Below, one piece after another: positions 10,409-20,531 of a stretch of 64,000 nt of DNA (within the stretch, counting starts at the first letter, position 1; each line of letters starts with the position of its first letter). The notes under the pieces are model-generated. The model saw nothing but the letters and a program-made list of their open reading frames with translations, made no database searches and had not been told where the DNA came from. A program made the position numbers and the translations under genes. The DNA is from Bisporella sp. PMI_857 (Eukaryota; Ascomycota; Leotiomycetes; Helotiales; Helotiaceae): positions 650,465 to 714,464 of the forward strand of contig JAJSPD010000022.1 in assembly GCA_021307315.1 (NCBI GenBank). Direction: 5' to 3'.

Positions 10409-10858
10409 TTACCCATCTGAATTCACACCGGCTCCTCGGAAAATGCATTCAATATGATCGTTATCGCGAATGGCCTGGTTGGGTGTCTTCACCACCACAG
10501 CGGCGCAACCTTCACCTCGGGAATATCCGTTGGCATCCTTATCCCGCATACGACAGCGAGACTCTGGCGAGATTATATGCATTGAAGACCCCATAATGTA
10601 CTAAGCCGGATCCATAAGCAGATTGGTACCTGCTACAGCTGCTTGAGTAGCTTCCCCTCAATGGAGACCTTGCGCTGCCATGTTTAGGGCGACAAGCGAA
10701 CTCGAACAGGCTGTATCTAGGGCTAAAGCAGCTCCTCGAAGATTGAAGGTGTAAGATAAGCGATTGGCTAGAATAGAACAGGATACACCAGTAGCAGCAT
10801 GACTACCTAATGTATCATGGTCTCGGGCCTGAACCAACAGATAACATCTCTTTACCAT
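10409..10858 (-). pseudogene. Polyketide synthase ketosynthase relic
   Basis: Minus-strand frames read SCSILANRLSYTFNLRGAAL, LALDTACSSSLVALNMAAQG, a stop, AVAGTNLLMDPA, a stop, then YIMGSSMHIISPESRCRMRD and GYSRGEGCAAVVVK. This is the central part of a type I KS domain, with the active-site Cys in DTACSSS retained. It is cut at both ends and has a TGA (probable CGA origin) and a TAG (probable CAG origin). No AT, ACP or other PKS domains are nearby, so it is an isolated fragment. Confidence 0.8.
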
Positions 10859-11340
10859 TCTTTCGGTTCTTTACTTGATATTCTAAGTACAATAGTATGG
10901 TTATATGGTTGGAGTGAATGCTGTTCGTGACACTTTTACCATTAGCTTTCCAATATTTTGGAACGGGATTACATCCGGCCACCCCTACCACCTACCGTGC
11001 CAAGACAGACAATTTCGCTTAGTTTATGCGGTAGTGGAAGGCCGTCTTGTTCCGAATCGTATTCGGACTCGTGTTTGTCCTACCATAGGCACCAGCGAGC
11101 CATCCCCCAATATTAAGATCTTTTACTTGGTGACTAAGCTGTAGTGGTTCGTCAGCACACGCGTTCTTGTATTTAGCTACGCGAGGGAGAAGTTTTTCTC
11201 CTTCTCCTTAAGTCAATAGAAGCACTCTCTACAAGCACCGCTGTTACCACCTGTATTCATATATACAGTCAGTAGGTTTCTATAGATCCTGAAATTGCGC
11301 TTCGTCTTTCCAACACTCCGCTCATTCGTGAAAATCCACC
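10859..11340. other. Intergenic; promoter side of the EBP-family gene
   Basis: No supported coding sequence. The pyrimidine-rich tract and CAACACTCCGCTCATTCGTG just upstream of the ATG at 11341 fit a fungal 5' UTR. Confidence 0.35.
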
Positions 11341-12162
11341 ATGACCCCTCCCCACTCCTACTACCCTGTAGGCGTAGAGATCCCCAACTATGTTCCTAAC
11401 GAATGGAGCACCCTAGCGCTGGTATCTACCTTCGCTGTTACCTGCACAATCGTCCTAACAGCTGCCAAAACCATCGCGACGAATGCAAACCCTCGCATTA
11501 CGATCTCTGAACTCTCTAAGGTTCTTTGGTTTACCCTATGTACGTCTTTCCCTCTCCCTATCTATGCACACCCAGTACCAACAAACGACCAGGCGGCTCC
11601 ATCCACCTCCTCCTCGAAGGCTACTACGCCCTAAACTTCGCCACCCTCCCGGGCTCCCAACACCTCCTCGCGCAACTCTGGAAAGAATACTCCATGTCTG
11701 ATTCGCGGTATCTCACTTCGCACGCCTTTGTCATGTCCATGGAGTCCATTACCGCCTGGTGCTGGGGGCCATTATCCTTCGTCCTTGCGTCTTTCATCGC
11801 CACGGATAATCCCTTCCGACACCCGCTGCAGATTATCATCTCCACTGGACAGCTTTACGGGGATGTGCTGTACTACGGGACGTGTGCATTTGACTTTCTG
11901 GTGTATGGGGTTGAGTATTCGAGGCCCGAGGGGTATTACTTTTATGGGTATTATGTGTTATTGAATGGGTTTTGGATTGTTATTCCGAGTTGTAAGTTGG
12001 TTTTCCTTTTTTTTCCCTTTTCATCAGGATTGGTGAGGGAGAACTGGGCTAATGGGTATAGTGCTTATTGCTGATAGTGTGAGAGCTTGTGGAAGGGCTT
12101 TTGCAGAGGTCAAGAGGATGAGGATAGTCGGGATGAATGGGGATGCAAAGAAAACGTCTTGA
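11341..12162 (+). CDS. Emopamil-binding (EBP) family, sterol delta8-delta7 isomerase-like
   Basis: Three exons, 11341-11539, 11593-11991 and 12062-12162, with GTACGT...CAG (53 bp) and GTAAGT...TAG (70 bp) introns, give 232 residues. The second junction was chosen because it alone avoids an immediate stop and yields the expected tail (IPS/LLIADSVRACGRAFAEVKRM). It matches fungal EBP proteins throughout: HSYYPVGVEIPNYVPNEWST, then IHLLLEGYYALNF, SQHLLAQLWKEYSMSDSRYL, MESITAWCWGPLSF and RHPLQIIISTGQLYGDVLYY. The His, Glu and Trp of these segments are those that EBP uses to isomerise the sterol double bond. Four or five membrane helices are expected, in the ER. Whether it acts in ergosterol synthesis or as a secondary-metabolism paralogue cannot be told. 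Confidence 0.85.
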
Positions 12163-12380
12163 AGAAGTCTGTTCTATACTCCGGCCAAAGGCAGGTTATG
12201 CTAGGGGAGTACTGGCTGAGAACATGGTCTTGTCCGAAGTCGGTTGAGGCACAGTTATTCGAAGGAGGACGTACAGCACTGAAATAGGTTTATCTTATAC
12301 TGTAGATTTTCATTATTAAACTGGCGTACCTTGGTTTGAATTATTCTTGCCGAGCTGCCCCTTCTCGGCAGAATGGTTAT

Positions 12381-12492
12381 TGTCGGAATATCTATCAAAT
12401 AGCAAAAGGCGTATTAGCTATTGACTATGCTCCTGCTGGTGTGGTTCTTGTATTCCTTAATTGTATGATATTCTAGTTCTAAGCTACTTGCT
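12381..12492 (+). mobile_element. LTR family A 5' fragment
   Basis: It begins TGTCGGAATATCTATCAAAT and keeps GCAAAAGGCGTATTAG and CTGCTGGTGTGGTT. It ends where a kinase coding sequence begins, so the insertion or a later deletion removed the front of the kinase gene. Confidence 0.6.
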
Positions 12493-13020
12493 CACGATGA
12501 CCTAAAGCCTGAGAATATCTTGGCTGACAAACAAGATCGTATCAAGATTGGGGACTTAGGTTGTACAAATTTCATCGGTTCAGAATTCGAAGCAGGTATA
12601 CCTCCACACGGGCGACTCCGCGGTAGCGAAGTTGGGTCAAAAGAAGGAACTGCAGGCAAGCTTGGAGCTCGTACGGAACAATTCTCTCTTGGCTCTTAAT
12701 TCTACTACATCAACTACGGAGTTGAGGTTTATGATGATCAAGAGTTTGGCGAAGATCGTGGACCAGTTATTGTTGAGCGGCTACAGCGGATGTTGTTTCC
12801 TAAACTCGATAGTAACTCTGTGTTAGACTCTATTATTGACGATTTCTGGCACGGTAGATTCCAGTCGATTGCCGCGCTGTCCGAAGTTATCTCGCAGAAG
12901 TTTGATCTGAGAAACTATTCCTCCAAGACCATGTCACCAGAGGAATTTGCTGCACGCCGGACATTCTGCTTGCAGCTTGTTGAAGGAGCCATTCTTGGTG
13001 CTTCATCAAATGTAGATTAA
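12493..13020 (+). pseudogene. Protein kinase C-terminal relic
   Basis: The frame begins in the catalytic loop (HDDLKPENILADKQDRIKIG) and continues DLGCTNFIGSEF, KLGARTEQFSLGS, one TAA stop near 12699, then FYYINYGVEVYDDQEFGEDR and a C-terminus ending LGASSNVD with TAA at 13018. Fungal kinases of this type (HxDLKPENIL, EQFSLGS.FYYINYG) are recognisable. The N-lobe is absent. The usual HRD is HDD and DFG is DLG. It is truncated by the LTR fragment and carries an internal stop, so it is non-functional. Confidence 0.75.
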
Positions 13021-13511
13021 AAGCCAGACAGGACAGTTTCCGATAACCAAGATATTTCATAGTCCTTTGTATCCTAAGACTTGAAAAGGAGACCTACTAC
13101 GCCTGCTGAGAGGGAGGAAACTGGGATTTGATAGGGAGGGGGGAAGGAGGTTGGATTCGAATGAGTTGAAATATGGTTACTTTATCTGCGTATAAAGGAG
13201 TCTATCTACTTAGTTTTTCTCACGAGTCCAAATCCTGGCGCTATTGAAGCTAATATGGAGGTTCTATCACGAGGATTCTAAACTAAGGAGAGAAGGTAGG
13301 GCTTGAGAGAATCGTTAATCAAGTCAAGCATGCGGAACACATGCCACTGGTCTTGAATAGGAAAGCATATCTGAGATGATCACGTAGTAACTGTGACATT
13401 TTACTGCTCAAATTCAAGTCAAACCTTTTACTACTCAAACTCAAACTCAATTTATTGAGTAGTATTCAAATACTAGTTGAATAGTTGAGTAGTTTTTAGT
13501 CACACTGTGAA
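13021..13511. other. AT-rich intergenic, low complexity
   Basis: Bases 13390-13500 are runs of ACTCAAA/TTGAGTAG words, an imperfect tandem/inverted low-complexity tract just 3' of the HET gene. Otherwise nothing is recognised. Confidence 0.4.
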
Positions 13512-16500
13512 TTATTGTGGTTTTGAGCCCCCTTCCTCTAGTAGCAGCTTTATCACCGCCTCGTGCCCATTCTCTACAGCCCATAACAGCGATGTCCGAC
13601 TATAATTATCTTTAGCTTCCAGCTCAGCGCCTTTCTCTAGCAGCAGCTTCACTACCGACTTATGCTTATTCTCTGTAGCATATGACAGCGGTGTTCGACC
13701 ACTTTCATCCTTAGCCTTTAGTCTGGCGCCTTTTTCCAGCAGCTGCTTTACTACTGTATCATGCCCATTTTCTGCAGCATATGACAGCGGTGTCCGACCA
13801 CTTTCATCCTTGGCCTCTAGCTCAGCGCTTTTCTCCAGCAACAGTTTTACTACAGCCTTATGCTTCTTTATTACAGCCCATAACAGCGGCGTCCGATTAT
13901 AAATATCTTTAGCCTCTAGTTTGGCGCTTTTTTTCAACAGCTGATTTACTACTACCTCATACCCGTTTTTTGCAGCATATAACAGCGGCGTCCAATCATT
14001 CTCATCCTTGGCTTCTAGTTCAGCGCCTTTATCCAGCAGCAGCCTTACTACTGCCTCATGCCCATTTTCTGTAGCATATAACAGCGGCGTCCGATCACTC
14101 TCATCCTCGGCCTCTAGTTCAGCGCCTTTGTCCAGCAACAGCTTCACTACTGTATCATGCCCATTCTTTGCAGCATATGACAGCGGCGTCTGACCACCAT
14201 TCTTAGCCTCTAGCTCAGCGCCTTTCTCTAGCAGCAGCTTCACTACTCTCTCGTACCCTTTCGCCGCAGCATACGACAGCGGCGTCCGACCACCATTCTT
14301 GGCCTCTAGTTCAGCGCCTTTCTCTAACAGCAACTTCACTACTGCCTCACACCCATTTTCTGCAGCCCATAACAGCGGCGTCCGATCACTCTCATCCTTG
14401 GCCTCTAATCCAGCGCCTTTCTCCAGCAGCAGCTTCACTACTGCCTCATGCTTTCTTCTTACAGCCCATAATAGCGGCGTCCGATTGTAAATATTCTTAG
14501 CCTCTAGTTCAGCGCCTTTATCTAGCAGCAACTTCACTACCGTCTCATGCCCATTTTCCGCAGCCCACAACAGCGGCGTCCGATTACTCTTATCCTTAGC
14601 CTCTAATTCAGCGATTTTGTCCAGCAGCAGCTTTACTACTGCCTCGTGCCCTTTCTCTGCAGCATATGACAGCGGCGTCCGATCACTTTTATCCTTAGCC
14701 TCTAATTCAGCGCTTTTCTCCAGCAGCAGCTTTACTACTGCCTCGTGCCCTTTCTCTGTAGCATATGACAGCGGTGTCCGATCATTTTTATCCTTGGCTT
14801 CTAGTTCAGCGTCTTTGTCCAGCAGCTGCTTCACTATTGTATCATGTCCATTCTCTGCAGCATATGACAGCGGCGTTTGACCACTCTTATCCTTGGCCTC
14901 TAGCTTTGCGCTTTTCTCCAACAGCAGCTCTACTACTGTTTTATGCTTTCTTATTACAGCATATAACAACGGCGTTTGACCACTTTTATCTTTGGCCTCT
15001 AGTTCAGCGCCTTTCTCTAGCAGTAGCTTCACTACTGTTTTATGCCCTTTCTTTGCAGCATAGAGTAGCGGCGTCTTACCACCCTCATCCTTGGTCTCTA
15101 GCTCAGCGCCTTTGCCCAGCAGCAGCTTTACTACTGCCTCATGCCCATTTTCTGCAGCATATAACAGCGGCGTCCGACCACTCTCATCCTTGACCTCTAG
15201 TTCAGCGCCTTTCTCTAGCAGCAGCTTCACCACTGCTTTATACCCATTCTTTGCGGCATAGAGTAGCGGCGTCTTACCACCCTCATCCTTGGTCTCTAGC
15301 TCAGCGCCTTTGCCCAGCAGCAGCTTTACTACTGCCTCATGCCCATTTTCTGCAGCATATAACAGCGGCATCCGACAACTCTCATCCTTGGCGTCTACTT
15401 CAGCGCCCTTCTCCAGCAGCAACTTCACTACCACCTCATGTCCGTTTGCTACAGCCCTTAGCAGGGATGACTGATTCTTATGTATCCGTCGCTCCTGTCG
15501 GACACATATACTTTTCTCGTGATATTCTGACTTGCGAAAATCTTTTAGATTGAGCAGTTCGAGCCTATCACTCATTGTCCTCACATAGTACCCCTTTGTT
15601 TCTGATATAGCTCTTAGGTAGATTGCGACCTCCTTCCCATCCTCTATACAGGGAAGTATGGCAAGCCCAACGTCTTGAAAAACAGTTCTAAAGTGGAGGT
15701 TCAAATGGATCCCTTTATTGTTCACGGTTATGGCCCCGCTTAAGCTACTAGAAGAATTGAATGGGATGATCTGGCCAGAATTGAAGAATGCGCCTGGGGA
15801 AGTTGCTAGGAGGCCGCTATGTTTGTCAGGTGATTTCCAGGCGAAGAGGCTATAGTCATCCGAGACCTTCATAATTTCTTCCTGGAGCCTAGTGAATGCC
15901 CTTTCTCCTTCTCCGTAGAGCAGGGGCATGTTGATGCCAAACATGCCTATTAAGCAATAGGCAAGATCTTCAACTCTGGTTGTCTTCCTTTTCGAAGCCC
16001 ATGACATTCTTTGTGCGACACTAGCACCTTCGAGACCCCCCCCTAGGAGAATCTTGGTAGGTATGCCAGTGATCTCAGATATCATCCGCTGTAAGCTTGA
16101 CTTAGTACCTATTTCTTGCCAATTCTGGTCAAGAATTATTACAGTTGAAGGAGCGATAAGTTCCTGAAGGGTCCATCCTCTGGTAAACCATCTGCTTTCT
16201 GAGAATTTAGGGCCTATGGCTCCAGTTCGGTGATCAACAGCGTTCGGCGGCACATCGGCAAGATATACATAGCATACTCCGGAATCTTGGTACCAACGGT
16301 ACATGGAATTGATCGCTTCAGAGAGCTCGGCACTGCTGGTTTTATCAATGCAGCAAGTATCGATCCAAACATAATCGAACCCGTGGGCTGCGGCCATGTC
16401 GCAGGTGTTTCTGACCTTTTTATAATCCACCCTTTTTTCTGCATTATCGCCTTCGATATCCTGAAAGGTAATTTCACTGTCGCCCCACGTATGTGAGAGG

Positions 16501-16571
16501 ATCGCGTACAACGGAATCTCGCCACCCCCGAATTCTTCAAGCTTGCGCTTAGTTGTATTAAGCAGACGCAT
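13512..16571 (-). CDS. HET-domain protein with 20 ankyrin repeats
   Basis: A single uninterrupted frame of 1019 residues. The N-terminus (MRLLNTTKRKLEEF...YAILSHTWGDSEITFQDI) is the classic start of a fungal HET domain. Its conserved blocks follow: FDYVWIDTCCIDKTSSAELS (about 65-84), INSMYRWYQDSGVCYVYLAD, and FSESRWFTRGWTLQELIAP (about 123-141). HET domains trigger cell death in heterokaryon incompatibility. From about residue 365 come 20 ankyrin repeats of 33 residues (two of 32), consensus TPLLYAAENGHEAVVKLLLEKGAELEAKDESGR, running to the stop. There is no NACHT or NB-ARC. The ankyrin units are nearly identical to each other, and units 2-3 and 4-5 derive from a very recent block duplication. 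Function as an allorecognition protein is inferred from the domain. Confidence 0.92.
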   Translation of the reverse strand: MRLLNTTKRKLEEFGGGEIPLYAILSHTWGDSEITFQDIEGDNAEKRVDYKKVRNTCDMAAAHGFDYVWIDTCCIDKTSSAELSEAINSMYRWYQDSGVCYVYLADVPPNAVDHRTGAIGPKFSESRWFTRGWTLQELIAPSTVIILDQNWQEIGTKSSLQRMISEITGIPTKILLGGGLEGASVAQRMSWASKRKTTRVEDLAYCLIGMFGINMPLLYGEGERAFTRLQEEIMKVSDDYSLFAWKSPDKHSGLLATSPGAFFNSGQIIPFNSSSSLSGAITVNNKGIHLNLHFRTVFQDVGLAILPCIEDGKEVAIYLRAISETKGYYVRTMSDRLELLNLKDFRKSEYHEKSICVRQERRIHKNQSSLLRAVANGHEVVVKLLLEKGAEVDAKDESCRMPLLYAAENGHEAVVKLLLGKGAELETKDEGGKTPLLYAAKNGYKAVVKLLLEKGAELEVKDESGRTPLLYAAENGHEAVVKLLLGKGAELETKDEGGKTPLLYAAKKGHKTVVKLLLEKGAELEAKDKSGQTPLLYAVIRKHKTVVELLLEKSAKLEAKDKSGQTPLSYAAENGHDTIVKQLLDKDAELEAKDKNDRTPLSYATEKGHEAVVKLLLEKSAELEAKDKSDRTPLSYAAEKGHEAVVKLLLDKIAELEAKDKSNRTPLLWAAENGHETVVKLLLDKGAELEAKNIYNRTPLLWAVRRKHEAVVKLLLEKGAGLEAKDESDRTPLLWAAENGCEAVVKLLLEKGAELEAKNGGRTPLSYAAAKGYERVVKLLLEKGAELEAKNGGQTPLSYAAKNGHDTVVKLLLDKGAELEAEDESDRTPLLYATENGHEAVVRLLLDKGAELEAKDENDWTPLLYAAKNGYEVVVNQLLKKSAKLEAKDIYNRTPLLWAVIKKHKAVVKLLLEKSAELEAKDESGRTPLSYAAENGHDTVVKQLLEKGARLKAKDESGRTPLSYATENKHKSVVKLLLEKGAELEAKDNYSRTSLLWAVENGHEAVIKLLLEEGGSKPQ
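13533..15480 (-). repeat. Tandem 99-bp ankyrin coding repeats
   Basis: Twenty head-to-tail 99-bp units. About 110 bp around 15061-15170 is virtually identical to 15250-15360 (GAGTAGCGGCGTCTTACCAC...), one two-unit block apart, which marks recent unequal crossover or conversion. Confidence 0.9.
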
Positions 16572-16898
16572 TATTTAGGTTGGTACAGGTTCCACAATTG
16601 CGTTGCGAAAGAGGGGCGTTGGTGGAAAATGCAGCAGAGGTAGAGATTTTGGGTCTTCCTTGCGAGGGCTTGCTAGTAGCAGATTGCCCTGAATTTAGCA
16701 ACAAACTGCTTCCTGATCTTATTTAAAGCTAGTATGATGGTTAAGCCTTGGAAGTTGTGTTCACTGCCAGGCGCTCGGGCCATTGGATCGTAAATGCTAA
16801 AGCTAGCAACTATTCCTAATACGGGAGAGCTAAACCTAATCAGTAAATCACATGAAATGTCTTGGCAATGTGGCTAATTTTAAATTCTAGAAGTGTTT
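16572..16898. other. Promoter-side intergenic of the HET gene
   Basis: No coding sequence or repeat recognised between the HET start codon and the mariner element. Confidence 0.35.
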
Positions 16899-17044
16899 AC
16901 GAAGGTACAGCGGTCAATTATTATCACTACGCTAGCTAGGGTACCACCCTTGTCGCCACCACCTTTCCTAATAGAGTAATTGATTCAAAATCTCGCGATC
17001 AAGTGGTGATGGTGTTTTGCAAATTGCTCTATTCTCTATTCTCT

Positions 17045-18400
17045 ACCATTTTGTACATTCTCCATTTGCAGCTATTACGTCCAGGCACCTTTGAGGCATT
17101 TGCTTTATTAGTTCTTTGAATTTATGAGCTCCAATAACATGTCAGGCGCCAGGATGTCACGTGCTAAGGGGCACTGAGGGGGGCTCGGTAAAGGCACTGC
17201 GGCTTGGCATGTATGGGCACGTAGGGAGCCGCCAGGGGTTCGGAGGGTATAAGTAGGGGACTCGGGACGTAGTAGAGAGGGTAGAGATTAGTCTTTGTTC
17301 AATATGAGTTGATTTGTGCCACACTACTCCAGCACCTTACATAACATCCCAAGCTGTTTTAACTGCGTTGCGTAACTGATCGTAGCTTATGGTTTCCGGA
17401 TAGTTGTCTTGAAGATAATTCTTTATAATATTCCAGACTTTTTCAATTAGGTTCAAATTAGGGCTGAAAAGAGGCCAATAAACCACAGTAATACCACGTT
17501 TAGCCAGATTTTCTTTGGTATTTACAGCAGCGTGGCCTGGAGCTTTATCTTGCATAAGCTTAAGAATTAATCCTTCTTGACGACAAAGCTCTATATAGCT
17601 ATGAATTAAGGGAACTGTATAAGCTCGATATGATTTTTCGCCGATAGTTCCTTAATCTTTCTCTCAAAACATGCCTGGCTTTTTTGTATGGCCGTGAAAA
17701 CACCCTTAAAACATCCAACTTTTTTTGCGTTGTACACGATCGACGACACAAGTAGAATCGAATTCTTCTCTAGCACGTCGAGTAACCTAGGTTTTGGTAT
17801 GTTTTTCGTTTGTAATCCAAGTCTCGTCGGTCCATAATACAGAATACTATTGTTCCATTGTTTAATTTTTATGCTCTTCAACCCAATTAAGTCGTTTTCG
17901 ACGATTTGTTTCGGAACAAAGTAGATTGCGAAAAGTAATACGTCGAAAATATCTTTCTTTTGTTAACGCAGTACGAAAAGCGTCTTTTTTGACTCCAAAA
18001 TCAAGAACTTTTGCAAGCTTTTCGTACGATATACGTCGATTTGTTCTTGAAGCACATACAAATTCGACTGGTTCTTCGACTTGAGCTGTAGTTAAACTTG
18101 GCTTTCTACCGGTCTTCTTTTGTGGAGTAGCTTGTTTGCGGCATGCGTATCGAATCTGTCGTAAAGTGAATCCCGTACGATAATGAATATCAAAATATGT
18201 CCAATTTATATCGCGTAAAACGCGTACTTCTAGGCGTTGATCTCGAGTAAGCTCTTGAGCTTTGGTGTATCAACGAGGAAGTTGTATGCGTGTTGACTCA
18301 GCAATTACGCGTGGAGGAGGTGGCTGGCCATAGAAAATACTAGGTTCTATAGTAGGCAATACGGGTCTGCTGTAAATCGTCGACATTCTGAATAACCAGT
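17045..18400 (-). pseudogene. Tc1/mariner transposase pseudogene
   Basis: It reads from about 18400 down: LTRDQRLEVRVLRDINWTYF, the HTH segments RTGFTLRQIRYACRKQATPQ and KKTGRKPSL, then NRLNWVEEHKN, WTDETWITNEKHTKT, SYRAYTVPLIHSYIELCRQE, LMQDKAPGHAAVNTKENLAK and VYWPLFSPNLNLIEKVWN. Stops replace Trp or Gln at several places. The C-terminus (VIGAHKFKELIKQMPQRCLD) continues at 17134-17045 beyond the LTR. Excising the LTR and one duplicated target restores codons ...WDV/IGAHKF, showing exactly where the insertion struck. Confidence 0.85.
17140..17341 (+). mobile_element. Solo LTR family D in the transposase
   Basis: The 202-bp unit begins TGTCAGGCGCCAGGATGTCA and ends CAGCACCTTACA. It is bounded by the 5-bp duplication TAACA (17135-17139 and 17342-17346). 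A TATAAGTAGGGG promoter-like site lies in the middle. This is the complete reference copy of the family. Confidence 0.9.
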
Positions 18401-18534
18401 CAGTGTTGATTCCAAAACACCATCACCACTTGATCGCGAGATTTTGAATCAGTTACTCTATTAGGAAAGGTGGTGGCGACAAGGGTGGTACCCTAGCTAG
18501 CGTAGTGACAACAATTGACCGCTGTACCTTCGTA

Positions 18535-18692
18535 GAGGCGGAAGCTGATTACGCTAGCGCCTGTACTTCTACAGAGGCTCACATCGCCCCTGCTCAAAAC
18601 CGGTTCTGGAGACGGCCAGTTAAACTGTGGACAGAAATCCACACCCTGCCAGAAACTAACCCGCTCTGCAGAAATACGGTCCGAATGTGAAG
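18535..18692 (+). pseudogene. LINE (Tad1-like) reverse transcriptase fragment
   Basis: The frame ADYASACTSTEAHIAPAQNR/FWRRPVKLWTEIHTLPETNP resembles the region after the reverse transcriptase of fungal Tad1-type LINEs (E.E.HI.P...R......LP..HP). It sits directly right of the mariner target site and stops at 18688. Confidence 0.4.
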
Positions 18693-18775
18693 TCAACAAC
18701 GCTTAATGCCGCACGGCCCAAACGGGGGGCACCACCAATGCTTACTAGAAAAGATCGGAAAGCATTCTAAGGGAG

Positions 18776-19041
18776 AGTGATACACGTCCTCCCCCCCCTT
18801 GTCTTTTTCTCCAGTTTTCTCGTGATTTTGCAAAGTATCGTGTGATTCTTTTTTAATAAAAGGTATAATTTCAACTGCTAAGTAAATAAAGTCAATGGTT
18901 AGAGTTAGTTTCGGGGGGTTTGGGGGGTGCCTGATCCCCCATATTAGTATATATTTTAACAAAAAAGTTGAAGTTGAAGTTGGAAGTTGACGAAAGACAG
19001 GGGGGAGGACGTATAGTAAGGGGGGGAGGACGTGTATCACT
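18776..19041. mobile_element. MITE-like inverted repeat element
   Basis: The left end AGTGATACACGTCCTCCCCC is mirrored by GGGGGAGGACGTGTATCACT at 19022-19041. A second partial copy of the arm (GGACGTATAGTAAGG) lies inside the right end. No coding capacity. The target duplication is unclear. It separates two pieces of LINE sequence. Confidence 0.55.
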
Positions 19042-19289
19042 CCCCATTTGTTGCGTTGTGTACGTGAATTCAATAGAGCGTAGCAGAGAGTGTATTGTAG
19101 CTCGTAGAGCTGTAGGTCAATACAGGTAAAAAGGTTGAATTGAGTTCTAAGTACAAAGAGAAACTATCGCGTAATATAAAGCTTCCCGCACGTGATGACT
19201 AGTCGCTTAGAGCACACCGCCAAGAGGCGGTGAGCTCAACCGAGCTTCGCCTTGGCAATTCAGGGGCGCTGCCTTACATAATACCATTC

Positions 19290-19988
19290 TAAGAGTCGGT
19301 TTGGCACTGCCAGGCAAACACCCACGAAAATTATATGACCAATTCTCATGGAAGGAAGCGAGCGTGCTTGATCAACTCAGAACCGGCATGGCAAGATTAA
19401 ACATATATCCATTCCGAATCAAGGCAACAACATCTGATCAGTGTGCATGTGGCCGGGCAAGAGAGGTAGTGGAACACTTTTTGTTCTGATGCAAAACGTG
19501 GGCCGAGTTCCGAACGGAGATGCTTCAGCGCACAGAGACCCACAGAAGCAACATCTCGTTCTGCTTAAGAGGGAAGCCGCCATCAGATGATAAATATTGG
19601 AAGCCACGCATGGAGGCCGTCTGAGCAACGATACGGTTTGTGATAGCTACAGGCCGACTCGACACAGATCTATTGCCGAAATGAAACACCCTAAACCCAC
19701 TACTAACCCATGGGAATCTGTAAGAGATAGGAAAGAAGAGGAAACATAAGCTAGAAATGGGCATTATGTTGAATAGGTTAGGTCTAAGGATCATACCTAG
19801 TCTATTGTAGGCACTAGTAGGTACTAGTAGGTAATAGTAGGTATCAGTGTGGTGACATGTGAGTATCACACCTCTATAAGTAGAGGGATTCTCTCCTGTA
19901 GTTTAGATTCTACAACCCTCAGCAATTGATACTTGTTTGCCCTATACTCTCTGAAGGCCACGTGACTTTCTTTCTCTATTTGAACACA
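19290..19988 (+). pseudogene. LINE C-terminal zinc-finger region and 3' tail
   Basis: The frame LALPGKHPRKLYDQFSWKEA, SVLDQLRTGMARLNIYPFRI, DQCACGRAREVVEHFLF, stop, CKTWAEFR matches the C-terminus of Tad1-type LINE ORF2, with its C.CG....E...HFL..C zinc knuckle. The three in-frame stops are all TGA, best explained as CGA-to-TGA changes. Downstream is a TAGTAGG/CACTAGTAGG tract and about 130 bp (GTGAGTATCACACCTCTATA...) that recurs at 40940 and 41342, consistent with a LINE 3' end with variable 5' truncation. Confidence 0.6.
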
Positions 19989-20531
19989 TTATACGGGCTT
20001 GAAGGAGGCTAGGACAATGTTTGAGAAATGTATTAACGTCTCTCCCTGCGTCCCGAGACGCACTGTGTCACGAGACAGATTTGTAGTTTTGGAATCACAA
20101 ATTTTTTGTTAGCAAGTCTATGAAGTTGTTATTAATATGTTACTTTCTTTAGCTATTTCCCCCTAAGATAGCTGTCACGATCACGATCCTATAAGCCTGA
20201 TGGGGCGTAGTATAGGTACTTCAATACGAGAATACTAAACTAAGGAGGAAAGGTGTAGCTGTTGCTGTGGCATCCCTAACATAAAGACCATGGCCACGTG
20301 ACCACCATAGGCGAGCTGGTAAGCGAACCAATGGGCGTCTGGTGCGATATTGAGGACCGTGACAATAGCCACTTAGCAATAAGAAAAGACTATAGTTGGT
20401 CGTGCTGTCGACCGTTTTAATTACGCCACCAATCGCCGTTTTGGCTATCCCCCCCCGTTAAATTGTGATCAACGACCTGTTTTTGAATTTCGGGGCGATA
20501 TTATGAAGCTCTTACTAGGAAAGAGTGATAT
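19989..20531. other. Repeat debris, no gene
   Basis: Bases about 20025-20085 (TCCCTGCGTCCCGAGACGCA, TGTCACGAGACAG) match, inverted, the segment around 32455-32725. It is a remnant of an unidentified repeat. Nothing else is recognised. Confidence 0.35.

Larger units (their letters stand above)
16900..18532 (-). mobile_element. Tc1/mariner element, decayed, with an LTR inside
   Basis: Inverted repeats of about 118 bp (CGAAGGTACAGCGGTCAATT outermost) flank the element, with TA duplicated at 16898-16899 and 18533-18534. The two arms differ by C/T transitions only. The minus strand encodes a transposase with an N-terminal helix-turn-helix and a DDE domain: WTDET, QDKAPGHA and WPLFSPNLNLIEKVW. It has five stops at positions where relatives have Trp or Gln, and the third catalytic Asp is Asn (SPNLN for SPDLN). 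A family D solo LTR interrupts the last coding segment. Confidence 0.9.

Noticed and set aside
14008..15553. Long plus-strand open frames antisense to the HET-ankyrin gene
   Set aside because: They mirror the 99-bp repeat and encode Ser/Ala-rich low-complexity strings; they are shadows of the ankyrin coding strand.
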